Part shown: positions 29,544 through 37,945 of the stretch, in pieces
Layout: each line of letters opens with the position of its first letter
Position numbering within the stretch: the first letter of the stretch is position 1
Translations under genes and position numbers: made by a program
From: Sandarakinorhabdus glacialis
GTDB lineage: Bacteria > Pseudomonadota > Alphaproteobacteria > Sphingomonadales > Sphingomonadaceae
NCBI RefSeq assembly: GCF_014643455.1
Contig: NZ_BMJM01000007.1
Span: forward strand, 62,363-126,362
Length of the DNA: 64,000 nt
Direction of reading: 5' to 3'
Notes under the pieces: generated by a model
Databases searched by the model: none
What the model saw: only the letters and a program-made list of their open reading frames with translations
Told to the model about the DNA's origin: nothing

Positions 29544-31121
29544 ATGGTGATGCGCGTTTTCCTTGGAGCGGCATTGATTGCTGGTTCGGCGGCTGCGGCA
29601 CCGGTCGATGTCATCGTGCGCGGCGGGACAATCTATAACGGCAGCAACGACGCGCCGGCGGTCGGCGATGTCGAGATCGTCGGCGACCGGATCGTCTATG
29701 TCGGGCCGGCACGGGGTACGGTCGCGGCGCGGGTAATCGACGCCGCCGGCAGCATCGTCGCGCCCGGCTTCATCGATCCGCATACGCATCCCGACAGCTA
29801 TATCCGTTCGGTTGATGCAACGGCGCGGCAGAACCTGCCCTGGCTGGCACAGGGTGTCTCGACGGTGATCATCGGTGTCGATGGCTATGGCACGCCCGAC
29901 GTGGCGGCGGATGCGGCGAAGTTGCAGGCGAGCGGGGTGGGCACCAATTTTGCGCCGTTCGTCGGGTTCGGTGCGGTACGCGGCCGGGTGATCGGGCAGG
30001 ACGACCGGCCGCCGACGCCGGCGGAACTGGCGCAGGAGAAGGCGCTCGTGGCCAAGGCGATGTGCGAGGGTGCGTATGGGCTGTCGACGGGGTTGTTCTA
30101 TGCGCCGCAGAGCTTTGCCGCAACCGACGAGGTGATCGCGGTGGCGCGCGAGGCGGGTAGCCGCGGCGGCATGTACGATACCCATCAGCGCGATGAGTCG
30201 AGCTATTCCATCGGGCTGATGGGATCGGTGCGCGAGGTGATCCGGATCGGGCGCGAGGCCAGAATGCCGGTGCATTTCGCACATCTGAAGGCGCTGGGGG
30301 TCGATGTGCACGGCCAGGCACCGGCGTTGATTGCCGAGATCGAGGCAGCGCGCCGCGCGGGCATCGATGTGACCGCTGATCAATATCCGTGGAATGCGTC
30401 GGGTTCGAGTCTCGATGCGTCGCTGGTGCCGCGCTGGGCGGTCGATGGCGGCTACAAGGCGCTGATTGCGCGGCTCGATGCGCGGGCGACACTGGTGAAG
30501 ATCAAGATCGAGATGAGCGAGAATTTGCGGCGGCGTGGTGGTGCGGACAGCCTGTTATTGACGAGTGCCGAGCAGGAATGGACGGGCAGGACGCTCGCCG
30601 GGATGGCCAAGGCGTGGAAGCTGGCGCCGATCGATGCGGCGATCCGGATCATCCGGGTTCCGAGCGCCGATGGCAAGAATGCGGCGGGAACGGGCGTTGC
30701 GTCGTTCAACATGACCGACCGCGATATCGACCTGATCATGCGCCAGCCGTGGGTGGTGACGAGTTCGGACGGGTCCGATGGGCATCCGCGCCAATATGCG
30801 ACGTTCCCGCGGCTGTATGCCGAATATGTCCGCAAGCGGAAGGTCATCGACATGGCGGCGATGATCCGGCGATCGACGGGGGCGACGGCCGACATGTATC
30901 GGTTGGTCGAGCGCGGCTATCTGCGGCCGGGGTATTTCGCCGATGTCATGGTGTCCGATCCGCAGCGTTACGCGCCACGGGCCGATTATGTGCATCCGCG
31001 CGAGCCGGCGGCGGGGGTCGATGCACTGCTGGTCAATGGCGTGCTGGCGTTGAAGAATGGCGCGGCGACGGGGGCGCGGCCGGGACGGGCATTGTTGCGG
31101 GCAACGCCGCCGGGGTGTTGA
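29544..31121 (+). CDS. N-acyl-D-amino-acid deacylase family amidohydrolase
   Basis: A 525-residue exported amidohydrolase (signal peptide about 1-19, GSAAAAP). Metal motifs are PGFIDPHTHPD, DTHQRDES, VHFAHLKA and TSSDGSDGHP. Where D-aminoacylases often have a Cys ligand after the first strand (GNCG), this protein reads GVDG. Family members release the acyl group from N-acyl-D-amino acids. It lies three bases after the penicillin-acylase-like gene, so both act in the periplasm on related amide substrates. ATG 29550 is an alternative start. Confidence 0.88.
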   Translation: MVMRVFLGAALIAGSAAAAPVDVIVRGGTIYNGSNDAPAVGDVEIVGDRIVYVGPARGTVAARVIDAAGSIVAPGFIDPHTHPDSYIRSVDATARQNLPWLAQGVSTVIIGVDGYGTPDVAADAAKLQASGVGTNFAPFVGFGAVRGRVIGQDDRPPTPAELAQEKALVAKAMCEGAYGLSTGLFYAPQSFAATDEVIAVAREAGSRGGMYDTHQRDESSYSIGLMGSVREVIRIGREARMPVHFAHLKALGVDVHGQAPALIAEIEAARRAGIDVTADQYPWNASGSSLDASLVPRWAVDGGYKALIARLDARATLVKIKIEMSENLRRRGGADSLLLTSAEQEWTGRTLAGMAKAWKLAPIDAAIRIIRVPSADGKNAAGTGVASFNMTDRDIDLIMRQPWVVTSSDGSDGHPRQYATFPRLYAEYVRKRKVIDMAAMIRRSTGATADMYRLVERGYLRPGYFADVMVSDPQRYAPRADYVHPREPAAGVDALLVNGVLALKNGAATGARPGRALLRATPPGC

Positions 31122-31160
31122 TCGCTTGCCGCGCGGGCCGTCACAAATCCGACTTGTTCG

Positions 31161-31296
31161 TTAACATGTTCCACATTTTCCGCTTTCGTCGTTTTTCTGT
31201 GCCGACGTCGGGGCGCCGGGGTCTTCCGGGAATTGCCAACAGATTCAAAGAGCGAGGGTGTCGAGCAGGATAGCAGCAACGGCGCGTGTAGGACAG
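31161..31296 (-). repeat. two-box dispersed intergenic element, copy 2
   Basis: The reverse-complement partner of 16052-16166: box B at 31161-31182 and box A at 31284-31296, 101 bases apart. It occupies the gap between the convergent deacylase and yceD genes. The interior sequence is unrelated to copy 1. Confidence 0.6.
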
Positions 31297-31304
31297 CGTG
31301 AGCG

Positions 31305-31808
31305 CTATTTCTTCCTGAGGATGGCGAACGGGCTCGAATCGGCGCGGGCCTGTTCCTCGGTGACGACGCCGGGGGCGGCGTGGACCGAGCGCGGGTAGGG
31401 GTCGAGCGCAAGCGCGAGGGCCTGGGCGGCGATCTCGCCGAGGTCGATCACGTCGCCTTCAAGGATTTCGGTGTCGAGATCGGCGTCGTGAAGCTCGATC
31501 TCGTCGCCTTCGGGCCGCGCCTCGGTGAGCAGGATCTTGAGCGGCTCGGTGATCAGGAACGGCACCGGTTCGGCGGTGGCAACACAGGCCTGGTCGCCCG
31601 AGGCGTGGATCTGGCCGGTGACGCGGATGCCGGCTGCCTCGCGGCTGAGTTCGAGCGCGGCGGTGAGGCGTTCGAGGCCGATGAGGTTGAAGCGCCGGGC
31701 AAGCGCCTCGCGCTCGGCGGGATCGGCCTCGATCATCTGCTGGCGAGGGATGCCAGCAACGTCATGGGCGCGGAAATGACGCGAGAATTCGGGCGGGGCG
31801 ATGGTCAT
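31305..31808 (-). CDS. YceD/DUF177 family protein
   Basis: A 167-residue acidic protein of the YceD family, known for a role in large-subunit rRNA maturation and often found beside rpmF. Here VTGQIHASGDQACVATAEPVPF and ILEGDVIDLGEIAAQALALALDPYPR are the conserved core and tail; the Cys replaces part of a metal-like site. rpmF does not follow. Its start overlaps the chaperone gene upstream by four bases. This YceD, CBP3-like and divergent bamE order is common in alphaproteobacteria. Confidence 0.85.
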   Translation of the reverse strand: MTIAPPEFSRHFRAHDVAGIPRQQMIEADPAEREALARRFNLIGLERLTAALELSREAAGIRVTGQIHASGDQACVATAEPVPFLITEPLKILLTEARPEGDEIELHDADLDTEILEGDVIDLGEIAAQALALALDPYPRSVHAAPGVVTEEQARADSSPFAILRKK

Positions 31809-32353
31809 GCGGTTGGTCCCGTAAAGTTGCCGCTGGTGATGGATAGAAGGGGTGCGGCATCGAGGCGGGCCGACAGGCGGCGCGATTCGGCGATGACCCA
31901 GGCGACGGCGTCGTCATTGACAGGCTCGCCGCGCCACAGGTTGCGGCGCAGCGCCTCGGCGAGCAGCGCGTCGTCGTGCCGAGCGCCCCGATAGGCGCCA
32001 AGTCGGCCACCAAGGGCTGCGACCATGCGGCCGATATGCTTGCCGACGACCTGGTCGCCGACGCCGTCCTGGCGCAGGGTGCCGTCCATGTCGGTGATGA
32101 AGCGTTCGGTCAGCCGGGCGCACAGCGGGGCGGCAGGACTGTCGGCGCCTTCGTCCTCGAGCCGGATCATGACCAGCGACAGGACCAGCGCGACCATGTC
32201 GAAGCGGCCGTCGAGCGTATCGGGAACCTGGCCGGCGAGATACCAGTCGGGGCGGCGCGCCTCGGCGACCACGGCGCGGTAGAGCGGTTCGGCGGGGCCG
32301 GCGTCGGGCAGCGAGGCGCCGACGGCGCGGCGCAAGGCGGAAAGGATGGACAT
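31805..32353 (-). CDS. ubiquinol-cytochrome c chaperone family protein (CBP3-like)
   Basis: A 182-residue helical protein of the Ubiq_cyt_C_chap family, related to mitochondrial CBP3/UQCC1, which helps cytochrome b assembly. RPDWYLAGQVPDTLDGRFDMVALVLSLV and FITDMDGTLRQDGVGDQVVGKHIGRM are the signature blocks. There is no signal peptide. It overlaps yceD by four bases and is divergent from bamE across 110 bases. The function is inferred from the eukaryotic relative. Confidence 0.85.
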   Translation of the reverse strand: MSILSALRRAVGASLPDAGPAEPLYRAVVAEARRPDWYLAGQVPDTLDGRFDMVALVLSLVMIRLEDEGADSPAAPLCARLTERFITDMDGTLRQDGVGDQVVGKHIGRMVAALGGRLGAYRGARHDDALLAEALRRNLWRGEPVNDDAVAWVIAESRRLSARLDAAPLLSITSGNFTGPTA

Positions 32354-32463
32354 GCGCGTGGGCCTTTTATGGCTGGTGCATCGCCGCTGGCACGCGGCGA
32401 GAGTTTGTCATATTGAGCCTTGGCCGCGCCTGCGCAACAGCTGCGGTGGATTGGGAGAGCGTA

Positions 32464-32940
32464 ATGCGTCGTGGTATCCTTCTTGCCGGACTGGCCGTGA
32501 TGGCGCTGGGCGCCTCGGGTTGCTCGCGGATTCAACAGAATCAGGGCTATCTGATCGATGAAACGCTGCTGACGTCGATCCAGCCGGGGGTGGATAACCG
32601 CGAGTCGGTCGCCAAGACCCTCGGCCGTCCGACCTTCGCCGCGCAGTTCGACGACGGCGAATGGTATTATATTTCGCGCAACACCGGGCAATATGCCTTT
32701 GCCAGGCCCAAGGTGACCCAGCAGTCGATCCTGGTGATCTCGTTCGACAAGGCGGGCGCCGTGACCAAGGTCGAGCGGCGCGGCATGGAGCAGATCGCGC
32801 GGATCGACCCGGTGAAAGACAAGACGCCGACGCTCGGCCGGGACAGCAATTTCTTCGAGGATCTGTTCGGCAATATCGGCAGCGTCGGTGCCGGCGGCGG
32901 GCCGATGGGCGGCGGCACCGGGCGCGACGGACCGAAATAG
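32464..32940 (+). CDS. bamE: outer membrane assembly lipoprotein BamE
   Basis: A 158-residue lipoprotein. The signal peptide ends in the lipobox GASGC. The SmpA/OmlA fold follows: NQGYLIDETLLTSIQPGVDNRESVAKTLGRPT and DGEWYYISR. A Gly-rich tail ends the protein. BamE stabilises the BamA/BamD complex that inserts outer-membrane barrels. GGGAGAG lies four to five bases before ATG 32464. The TonB receptor gene downstream encodes one such client. Confidence 0.92.
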   Translation: MRRGILLAGLAVMALGASGCSRIQQNQGYLIDETLLTSIQPGVDNRESVAKTLGRPTFAAQFDDGEWYYISRNTGQYAFARPKVTQQSILVISFDKAGAVTKVERRGMEQIARIDPVKDKTPTLGRDSNFFEDLFGNIGSVGAGGGPMGGGTGRDGPK

Positions 32941-33008
32941 GCCGTTCCAGTGTCGGGCGAGGGCATGAGTCGCCCGCGTCGCCGCTTCGGCGCAATTGTG
33001 TGCGAAGA

Positions 33009-33055
33009 TGGGTTGTGCCGGGGTCCCCCCGGAAGTGGGTTGTGCCGTGGTCCCC
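33009..33055 (+). repeat. 20-base direct repeat upstream of a TonB receptor
   Basis: Two copies of a 20-base unit (beginning TGGGTTGTGCC), 27 bases apart and differing at one base, lie in the 250-base gap between bamE and the receptor. They could be a binding site or a repeat remnant. Confidence 0.6.
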
Positions 33056-33191
33056 GACCTGTAACGGAAGCTTTGGACGGAAATGATGCCGTTGATCTGG
33101 CTGCCACGGCGTGTCGAAATTTGTCCGGCCTCATCGTCGCATTGCCAGGTTCGGGCATGACGATGGTGGTTTCGGCGTTGGAGAGACTGGG

Positions 33192-35753
33192 ATGAAGACT
33201 GCGACGACCCGGGGGCGCCTGCGAGTGCGCGCCGTATTGCTGGCAGCATCGGCGCTGGCCGTCTCGTCGGTTGCGAGCGCGCAGGAGGTTGCTCCGGCCG
33301 GGGAAGCGGCAGCCACCACGGAGGCGCCGGCGGTCGCCCCGTCGGGCCTGCCTGAAGTCGTGGTGACGGCGCAGCGGCGGCGCGAATCGGCGCAGTCGGT
33401 GCCGATCGCGGTCAGCGTTTTTTCGGCCGATGACCTCGATGCCAAAAATATCCAGGCGACGTCGCAACTGGGCCAATATGTGCCCAACATGGTCGGCACC
33501 AACGTCGCCGGCCTGGGTTCGGCCAACGCCTATTTCATTCGCGGACTGGGCAATACCGAGACGATCGCGACGTTCGATCCAGTGGTCGGCACCTATATCG
33601 ACGAGATCGCCCTCGGCCGGCAGAGCGCCAATAACTTCAATTTCTTTGATGTCGAGCGCGTCGAAGTGCTGCGCGGGCCGCAGGGCGTGCTGATGGGCCG
33701 CAACCCGGTGGGCGGCGCCGTCAGCGTGGTGCTCAAGCGGCCGGGAACCGAGCTCGCAGGATATGGCGAGTTCACCTATGGGTCGTATGATCGCAAGCTG
33801 GCGCGGGCCTCGCTCGACATGCCGCTGGCGGCGGGCGTCGGGCTGAAACTGTCGGGATATTTCCAGGACGACGACGGTTATGCGGCGAACACGACGACCG
33901 GCGAGCAGCAGAACGACAATGACGGGGCCGGTTTCCGCCTGGCGCTGCGGCTCGATTTCGCCGAGAATTTCGACTGGAACGGGTCGTTTGCCTATGTCCG
34001 CGCCGATAGCGAGAATCTGCTGAATTACCGCTGCGATCCGCGCAGTCCGAATGACTGCGACGGGCGGTTCGCGACGACGGGCCTGCGGCAGGCGACCAGC
34101 AGCTATGCGCCGCTGGAGATCTCCGGCGCCAAGCGCGAATTCGGGCTCGGCAACCGCACCGACACCTTGCTTTACACGAGCAACTTCGAATGGTCGTCGG
34201 ATGCGGCGACGCTCAATGTCATCACCGGTTTTGTCGACCTGACGCAGAGATATGCGATCGATTTTGCGGATGGTCGGGCGTTGCCGAACCTGGCAGCGGC
34301 GGACCCGGTGGTGCGCGGCTTTCCATTGGGCGGGTACACCGTGCTCAACGACAGCAAGCACAGCCAGTTCTCGCAGGAAGTGAAACTGTCGGGACGCCTG
34401 TTCGGCGGACTGCTCGACTATGTGACAGGCGTGTATCTGCTCGACGAGAACAACGACACGGACTTTGCCGATATCCAGTCGATTTACACCGGGACAGCGA
34501 CGCCGATGTTGCTGGCGGATCGCCGGCTGAACAACAGCGTGTCGTCATGGGCCGGGTATTTTCAGGGCGATCTCAACCTGTTCGATGGACTGAAGCTGAC
34601 CGCCGGGGTGCGCTATACCGACGAGGAACGCAGGTTCACGATCGTCGACAACCGGCCGCAGTGCGCCGGCAGCACGGCGGTGACCTGTCTCAATTTCGGG
34701 AGCCTGGTGGCACCGAACGGTGTGCCGATCCCGGTCATGCAGAAGACGCAGCAATGGGCGCCGCGCTTTGCCGTCAACTACAAGCCCAACGATGATTTGC
34801 TGTTGTTTGCCAGCGCGACACGGGGGTTCGGATCGGGCGGCTGGAATGCGCGCGGCTACAATGCCGACGAATTGCTGCCGTTCGGGCCGCAGGCGGTGTG
34901 GAGTTACGAAGCCGGCATCAAGTCGGAATGGTTCGGCAACCGGCTGCGCGCCAATGTGACGGCGTTCCTGCTCGATGCCAAGAATTTGCAGACGCCGTCG
35001 ACGTTCGTGCGGCGCGACAATTCAACGGCGCTCGTCACCCAGAATTTCGCCGATTATCGCAACAAGGGCGTCGAGATCGAGCTGACTGCCGTGCCGGTCG
35101 ATGGGCTGAACCTCTATCTTAACCTGGGTCTGCAGGACGACGCGTATCGCATCGACAGCAGTGCGCCGAATTTTGACGAGTATGGCGTGGCCTCGACGGC
35201 GTTCCAGCAGGCGCGGTGCGCGGCACAACTGGCTTCGGGACAAGTGCCGCTGTCGCCCAATTCGGCCCCGGCGGGGATGGCGGCGAACAATGCGCCGGCA
35301 TGCGCAGCGGGCATCGTGACCGCAGCCGGGACCATCGCCAGGCCGGTGCGGACGCCGAGTGTCAGCGTTTCGGCGGGAGCGTCGTATGACTTCCGGCTGC
35401 CATTGGCGGGGATCATCCTGACACCGACCGTCAACGCCACCTGGCGGTCGTCGTACGAGACCGGCAGCGCCAATGCCTCGATCTATTCGGGACCGATCAC
35501 GGCCGGGCCTGGCGGCGGCGGGCGGACGTTCGCGGCCAATCCGAACGGCGGCACGTTGATCACCGGCAGCCAGGGCGACAGCTTTGCTCTGGTCAACGCC
35601 GGACTGGCGATGCGGACCGACGACAACAACTGGACGCTGGCGCTGGAGTGCACCAACTGCCTCGACACGACCTATGTGGAATCGACATTGGGAAATGCGA
35701 CGTATCTGAACACGCCAAGGGTCTTCCAGGTGCGGCTGAAGCGGGTGTTGTGA
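33192..35753 (+). CDS. TonB-dependent receptor (orphan)
   Basis: An 853-residue outer-membrane receptor. The signal peptide ends ASAQ; a Pro/Ala-rich linker leads to the TonB box LPEVVVTAQRR, the plug (about 60-180, with YIDEIALGRQSANNF and VEVLRGPQGVLMGRNPVGG) and a barrel ending VFQVRLKRVL. The plug type is that of the FecA-like/IroN group used for iron chelates, vitamins or plant compounds. No transporter or regulator gene is adjacent, so the ligand is unknown. GGAGAG lies seven bases before the ATG. Confidence 0.92.
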   Translation: MKTATTRGRLRVRAVLLAASALAVSSVASAQEVAPAGEAAATTEAPAVAPSGLPEVVVTAQRRRESAQSVPIAVSVFSADDLDAKNIQATSQLGQYVPNMVGTNVAGLGSANAYFIRGLGNTETIATFDPVVGTYIDEIALGRQSANNFNFFDVERVEVLRGPQGVLMGRNPVGGAVSVVLKRPGTELAGYGEFTYGSYDRKLARASLDMPLAAGVGLKLSGYFQDDDGYAANTTTGEQQNDNDGAGFRLALRLDFAENFDWNGSFAYVRADSENLLNYRCDPRSPNDCDGRFATTGLRQATSSYAPLEISGAKREFGLGNRTDTLLYTSNFEWSSDAATLNVITGFVDLTQRYAIDFADGRALPNLAAADPVVRGFPLGGYTVLNDSKHSQFSQEVKLSGRLFGGLLDYVTGVYLLDENNDTDFADIQSIYTGTATPMLLADRRLNNSVSSWAGYFQGDLNLFDGLKLTAGVRYTDEERRFTIVDNRPQCAGSTAVTCLNFGSLVAPNGVPIPVMQKTQQWAPRFAVNYKPNDDLLLFASATRGFGSGGWNARGYNADELLPFGPQAVWSYEAGIKSEWFGNRLRANVTAFLLDAKNLQTPSTFVRRDNSTALVTQNFADYRNKGVEIELTAVPVDGLNLYLNLGLQDDAYRIDSSAPNFDEYGVASTAFQQARCAAQLASGQVPLSPNSAPAGMAANNAPACAAGIVTAAGTIARPVRTPSVSVSAGASYDFRLPLAGIILTPTVNATWRSSYETGSANASIYSGPITAGPGGGGRTFAANPNGGTLITGSQGDSFALVNAGLAMRTDDNNWTLALECTNCLDTTYVESTLGNATYLNTPRVFQVRLKRVL

Positions 35754-35776
35754 CTCGGGCGCAGACTTGAGTAGAG

Positions 35777-35941
35777 GTGGAATTGCAGCGAAATGAGCGC
35801 TGGGCCTGCCTTACCGACCGACAGGCTCGCACGCTGGCAATACACCAGGAAGTCGTTTCGCGGGTCCTGAGGGGCATGGAAAGTCTCGAAACGAGCGAAA
35901 CATCGGTCGAAGAGGTGTCGAGACAGTTGCGTGACGGCTGA
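35777..35941 (+). CDS. possible 54-residue helical protein
   Basis: A GTG-started frame of 54 residues after an in-frame stop at 35768. It is rich in Glu, Arg, Ser and Leu, with segments such as LTDRQARTLAIHQEVVSRV and ending VSRQLRDG; it looks like a small amphipathic-helix protein rather than random sequence. The ribosome site is weak (GAGTAGAG). It lies between the TonB receptor and the SWIB gene. I recognise no family; it may be spurious. Confidence 0.35.
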   Translation: MELQRNERWACLTDRQARTLAIHQEVVSRVLRGMESLETSETSVEEVSRQLRDG

Positions 35942-36018
35942 ACTGCGCTAAGCATTTACCTAGCCAGGAAGGGACCGCCGAACTGGATGGTCCCAGGTCA
36001 GTGCAAGAGGGGAGAAAC

Positions 36019-36291
36019 ATGGCAGTAGAAGCCAAGCCGGCAGGTAAGAAGATGGATGCGTTGCAGAAGCCGCTGACGCCTTCGCCGGAACTAGCGGTCA
36101 TTGTCGGGAAAGATATGCTCCCGCGCGGCCAGGTGGTCAGCAAGGTGTGGGAATACATCAAAAAGCATGATCTCCAGAAGCCGACCGACAAGCGTGTCAT
36201 CGTTGCCGACGACAATCTGCGCAAGGTTTTCGGGCGTGACGAATGCACGATGTTCGAGATGAACAAGTATCTGGCGCAGCATCTGAAGTAG
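36019..36291 (+). CDS. SWIB/MDM2 domain protein
   Basis: A 90-residue basic protein that is mostly one SWIB domain: LAVIVGKDMLPRGQVVSKVWEYIKKHDLQ and ADDNLRKVFGRDECTMFEMNKYLAQHL. SWIB domains are known from eukaryotic chromatin remodellers. Bacterial copies exist as stand-alone proteins or fused to topoisomerase I and probably contact DNA or protein partners. A Lys-rich N-terminus precedes the domain. AGAGGGGAGA precedes the ATG. A clear terminator follows, so it is monocistronic. Confidence 0.92.
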   Translation: MAVEAKPAGKKMDALQKPLTPSPELAVIVGKDMLPRGQVVSKVWEYIKKHDLQKPTDKRVIVADDNLRKVFGRDECTMFEMNKYLAQHLK

Positions 36292-36321
36292 GTGTTTCGT
36301 CGACCCTATTTGGGTTGATCG

Positions 36322-36356
36322 CAGCCGGCCGGTCCTGATTGGGGCCGTGCCGGCTG
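36322..36356 (+). terminator. Rho-independent terminator after the SWIB gene
   Basis: CAGCCGGC and GCCGGCTG form an eight-base stem with an inner GGTCCT/GGGGCC extension, followed by TTTGATTTT. It lies 31 bases past the stop codon. Confidence 0.75.
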
Positions 36357-36402
36357 TTTGATTTTGGGGTGCCGGGCGGCGCGGGGGTCGCTGCGTTTTG
36401 CG

Positions 36403-36467
36403 CGGGGGACCACCGCCACCCGGGCCGCGAAGACGCGTCTCTCGCCTCCCCCCTCTAGGGGGAGGAC
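36403..36467 (-). repeat. CCTCCCCC-hairpin 3' element, copy 1
   Basis: One of three related blocks. It combines a GGGGGACCACC / CCACCCGGGCCGCG half, GCGTCTCTCGCC, and a CTCCCCCC...GGGGGAG hairpin, and ends eight bases from the corC stop. All three copies lie just downstream of minus-strand genes in the same orientation, so a terminator role is likely. Confidence 0.7.
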
Positions 36468-36474
36468 AACGCGG

Positions 36475-37389
36475 TCAGGCTGCTACTCTGTCTGCTGGGG
36501 CGTGGAGGCGAAGGCGCTTGACCATGCGGGGGTCGCCGTCGATGACCTCGAAGCGCCAGCCGCTGGGGTGCTCGACGGTCTCACCCATCGCCGGGACGCG
36601 GCCGGCGAGCATGAAGACCATGCCGCCCAGAGTGTCGACCTCGTCGCCGATCTCGGCGTCGGCGAATGACTGGCCTAGTTCTTCCTCGAGGTCCTCGAGG
36701 GGCAGGCGGGCGTCGGCTTCCCAGAGGCGGTCGTTGATCGATTGGAGCAGCGCGGCTTCGTCCTCGTCGTGTTCGTCCTCGATGTCGCCGACGATTTCCT
36801 CGACGAGATCCTCGATAGTGACGAGGCCGTCGGTGCCGCCATATTCGTCGACGATCATCGCCATGTGGGTGCGGCCGGCGCGCATGCGGGCAAGCAGGTC
36901 GACGATGCGCATCGCGGCGGGGACGAACAGCACCGGGCGCAGCAGCGGCTCGATGGGGAGTTCCTGGAGGCGGCGCGACGAGACCCGGTCGTCGAAAGTG
37001 TCGGCGATATGGGCGTAGACGTCCTTGATGTGCGCCATGCCGATGATGTGGTCGCGGTCGCCGCGGAATACCGGCACGCGGCTGTGGCCGGCCTCCTTGA
37101 ACTGGGCGACGAGCGCCGGAAAGCCGTCGGCGATGTCGAAGACCACCATGTCGGAGCGCGGCACGCAGATGTCGCCGGCCTCGCGCTCGCCGAAATGCAG
37201 CATGTTCTTGAGCATGGCGCGTTCGACGGGGGAAAGATCGTCGCGGGCGGCGCCGACGTCGTCATGCTCGTCGATTGCCTCCTCGAGGCTTTCGCGCAGG
37301 CTGGGTTCGTGGTCGGAACCGGTTATGAGCAGGCGCAGCCCGCGCCAGAGCCGGGAGGCGAAATCGCTGCTACTGTCGGGGTCGGGCAT
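36475..37389 (-). CDS. corC: CorC/HlyC-type CBS-domain protein
   Basis: A 304-residue cytosolic protein. A variable N-terminus (1-60) precedes two CBS motifs (about 75-200: ICVPRSDMVVFD and HMAMIVDEYGGTDGLVTIEDLVEEIVGDIEDE) and the CorC_HlyC domain (about 215-300). The protein class is linked to divalent-cation handling and is often called hemolysin C, though haemolysis is not implied. It ends the miaB, phoH, ybeY, corC order seen widely in proteobacteria, ten bases after ybeY. Confidence 0.9.
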   Translation of the reverse strand: MPDPDSSSDFASRLWRGLRLLITGSDHEPSLRESLEEAIDEHDDVGAARDDLSPVERAMLKNMLHFGEREAGDICVPRSDMVVFDIADGFPALVAQFKEAGHSRVPVFRGDRDHIIGMAHIKDVYAHIADTFDDRVSSRRLQELPIEPLLRPVLFVPAAMRIVDLLARMRAGRTHMAMIVDEYGGTDGLVTIEDLVEEIVGDIEDEHDEDEAALLQSINDRLWEADARLPLEDLEEELGQSFADAEIGDEVDTLGGMVFMLAGRVPAMGETVEHPSGWRFEVIDGDPRMVKRLRLHAPADRVAA

Positions 37390-37399
37390 GACTCAGGAA

Positions 37400-37912
37400 T
37401 TAACCTGCATATGGGTCGGGCAGGCCGAGGCTTGCGCAGGCCGCGGATTCAAGGGCTTCCATCTTGTCCGCCTGGGATTCGCCGAGTTCATGGTCGTAAC
37501 CTAGCAGGTGCAGCGTGCCGTGGACAATGAGGTGTTGCGCGTAATCGCTGTTGGCCCAGCCCTTTTCGGCGGCTTCGCGGGTACAGGTCTCGGCAGCGAG
37601 GATGATGTCGCCGAGCAGGATTTCGCCGTCGTCGGAATTGGCGAGCGATTCGATGAGGTCGGCCTGGACCATCGGGAAGCTGAGGACGTTGGTCGGCTTG
37701 TCCTTTTGCCGGTACTGGCGGTTGAGGTTGTGGACGTCCTCGTCGTCCGACAACCGGACACTGACCTCGACGTTGGCGCCGCTGTCGGCGAGGTGACCAT
37801 GGGGGGAGACAGCGAGGGCGGCGGCGACGGCGGACGCGGCGAGGGTTTCCCAGTCGGTGGTGGGGGTGGTGGTCCAGAGCGGGCTGGCCAAGTCGGTTTC
37901 AGTGGTCAGCAT
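37400..37912 (-). CDS. ybeY: endoribonuclease YbeY
   Basis: A 170-residue UPF0054 metalloprotein. The zinc motif HGTLHLLGYDH near the C-terminus is diagnostic; LNRQYRQKDKPTNVLSFP is the second conserved block. YbeY processes the 3' end of 16S rRNA and takes part in ribosome quality control. The start at ATG 37912 gives the normal length; the frame is open 15 codons further. It follows phoH after a hairpin-bearing gap and precedes corC. Confidence 0.94.
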   Translation of the reverse strand: MLTTETDLASPLWTTTPTTDWETLAASAVAAALAVSPHGHLADSGANVEVSVRLSDDEDVHNLNRQYRQKDKPTNVLSFPMVQADLIESLANSDDGEILLGDIILAAETCTREAAEKGWANSDYAQHLIVHGTLHLLGYDHELGESQADKMEALESAACASLGLPDPYAG

Positions 37913-37945
37913 GTCATGGCCTCTTGCGGCGAGCGCCCTCACCCT

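Noticed and set aside
28440-30383. 647-codon minus-strand open frame
   Set aside because: Arg-rich and without motifs; it lies opposite the penicillin-acylase and deacylase genes.
31161-31182. LexA box
   Set aside because: GTTC half-sites are eight bases apart instead of the seven expected in alphaproteobacteria, and the site lies between two gene ends, not upstream of a start.
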